Assembly: GCF_017829975.1 (NCBI RefSeq)
Contig: NZ_JAEEGA010000003.1
Coordinates: forward strand, 268,406-332,405
Direction of reading: 5' to 3'
Source of the DNA: Vagococcus allomyrinae
GTDB taxonomy: Bacteria > Bacillota > Bacilli > Lactobacillales > Vagococcaceae
Length of the DNA: 64,000 nt
The notes beneath the pieces were generated by a model. The model ran no database searches, was not told the DNA's origin, and was given only the letters and a program-made list of their open reading frames with translations. Position numbers and translations under genes: made by a program. Positions 63,785-64,000 of the stretch are shown here, piece after piece; position 1 is the stretch's first letter; each line of letters starts with the position of its first letter.

Positions 63785-64000
63785 TTATTCATTCATCAGA
63801 GTCATGATTCTTTTTAAATTCGTTACAAACAACGTCGTGGCTGCCTGAACGGTCATGCCAAATAGACCATCATTTTGACTGGTCGCGTATCCATGCCGGT
63901 TTTTTATCTCACTATTTTTCGCTTCAATCATATAGCGATTTTTAGCTAATTCTTTGAATTCTTCTGTATTTTCAAACTCAATTTGTTCTTGATGTAGATC
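63785..64000 (-). mobile_element. IS1182-type transposase, C-terminal part
   Basis: The last 71 codons of a DDE transposase running out of the window. The segment NRYMIEAKNSEIKNRHGYA followed by GLFGMTVQAATTLFVTNLKR is typical of the C terminus of IS1182-family transposases (IS1272/ISEf-type). The reading frame is open, so the element may be intact beyond the edge. Confidence 0.88.

Overview
The window is a low-GC Gram-positive chromosome segment. T-box and BglG antiterminator leaders, CcpA-type operators, LPXTG surface proteins, PTS sugar uptake, an AdhE fermentation enzyme and a mal/mdx-type maltodextrin operon all point to Lactobacillales. Vagococcus/Enterococcaceae is my best guess, with no rRNA here to confirm it. 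Most genes lie on the minus strand.

Region 1 (1-12.4 kb): a methionine-specific T-box leader drives luxS, a short-chain dehydrogenase and a lipoprotein. Next come a histidine phosphatase, an orphan gene, and a LMW tyrosine-phosphatase-like protein that has lost its catalytic arginine. A MarR-controlled heterodimeric multidrug ABC exporter follows, then a second MarR gene with a TauE/SafE exporter, a VOC protein and an AraC regulator.

Region 2 (12.9-35.3 kb): ribosome-assembly genes (rplS, trmD, rimM, khpA, rpsP) that usually sit together are split into three pieces by accessory genes. Between rplS and trmD lies a beta-glucoside PTS operon with two RAT/terminator antitermination sites. Between rimM and khpA lie two LPXTG-anchored glycosidases (GHL10 and GH18), a beta-lactamase-fold hydrolase, a five-gene 3-hydroxybutyrate/ketone-body degradation operon with a divergent LysR gene, a duplicated FMN-binding lipoprotein of the PplA type, and a lipoprotein serpin.

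Region 3 (35.4-49.4 kb): a nucleotide kinase gene broken by one amber codon, then adhE behind a long structured leader and divergent from an orphan response regulator with a degraded receiver. Small stress and resistance modules follow: AraC, NAD(P)-binding oxidoreductase, YxeA-like, alpha/beta hydrolase with divergent HxlR, BceAB-type ABC transporter, NagB-like, and a paired SMR efflux pump with TetR.

Region 4 (49.4-61.5 kb): a maltose/maltodextrin regulon ordered malR, malL, nplT, mdxE, mdxF, mdxG, DUF1189, mapA, pgmB. Both of its internal promoters carry matching LacI-type operator pairs. Oligosaccharides would be imported by MdxEFG, trimmed by NplT and MalL, phosphorolysed by MapA and isomerised by PgmB to glucose-6-phosphate.

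Region 5 (61.6-64 kb): a cyclase-family hydrolase, a TetR gene with two tiny membrane proteins, and the 3' end of an IS1182-type transposase. No tRNA, rRNA, CRISPR array or prophage was seen.
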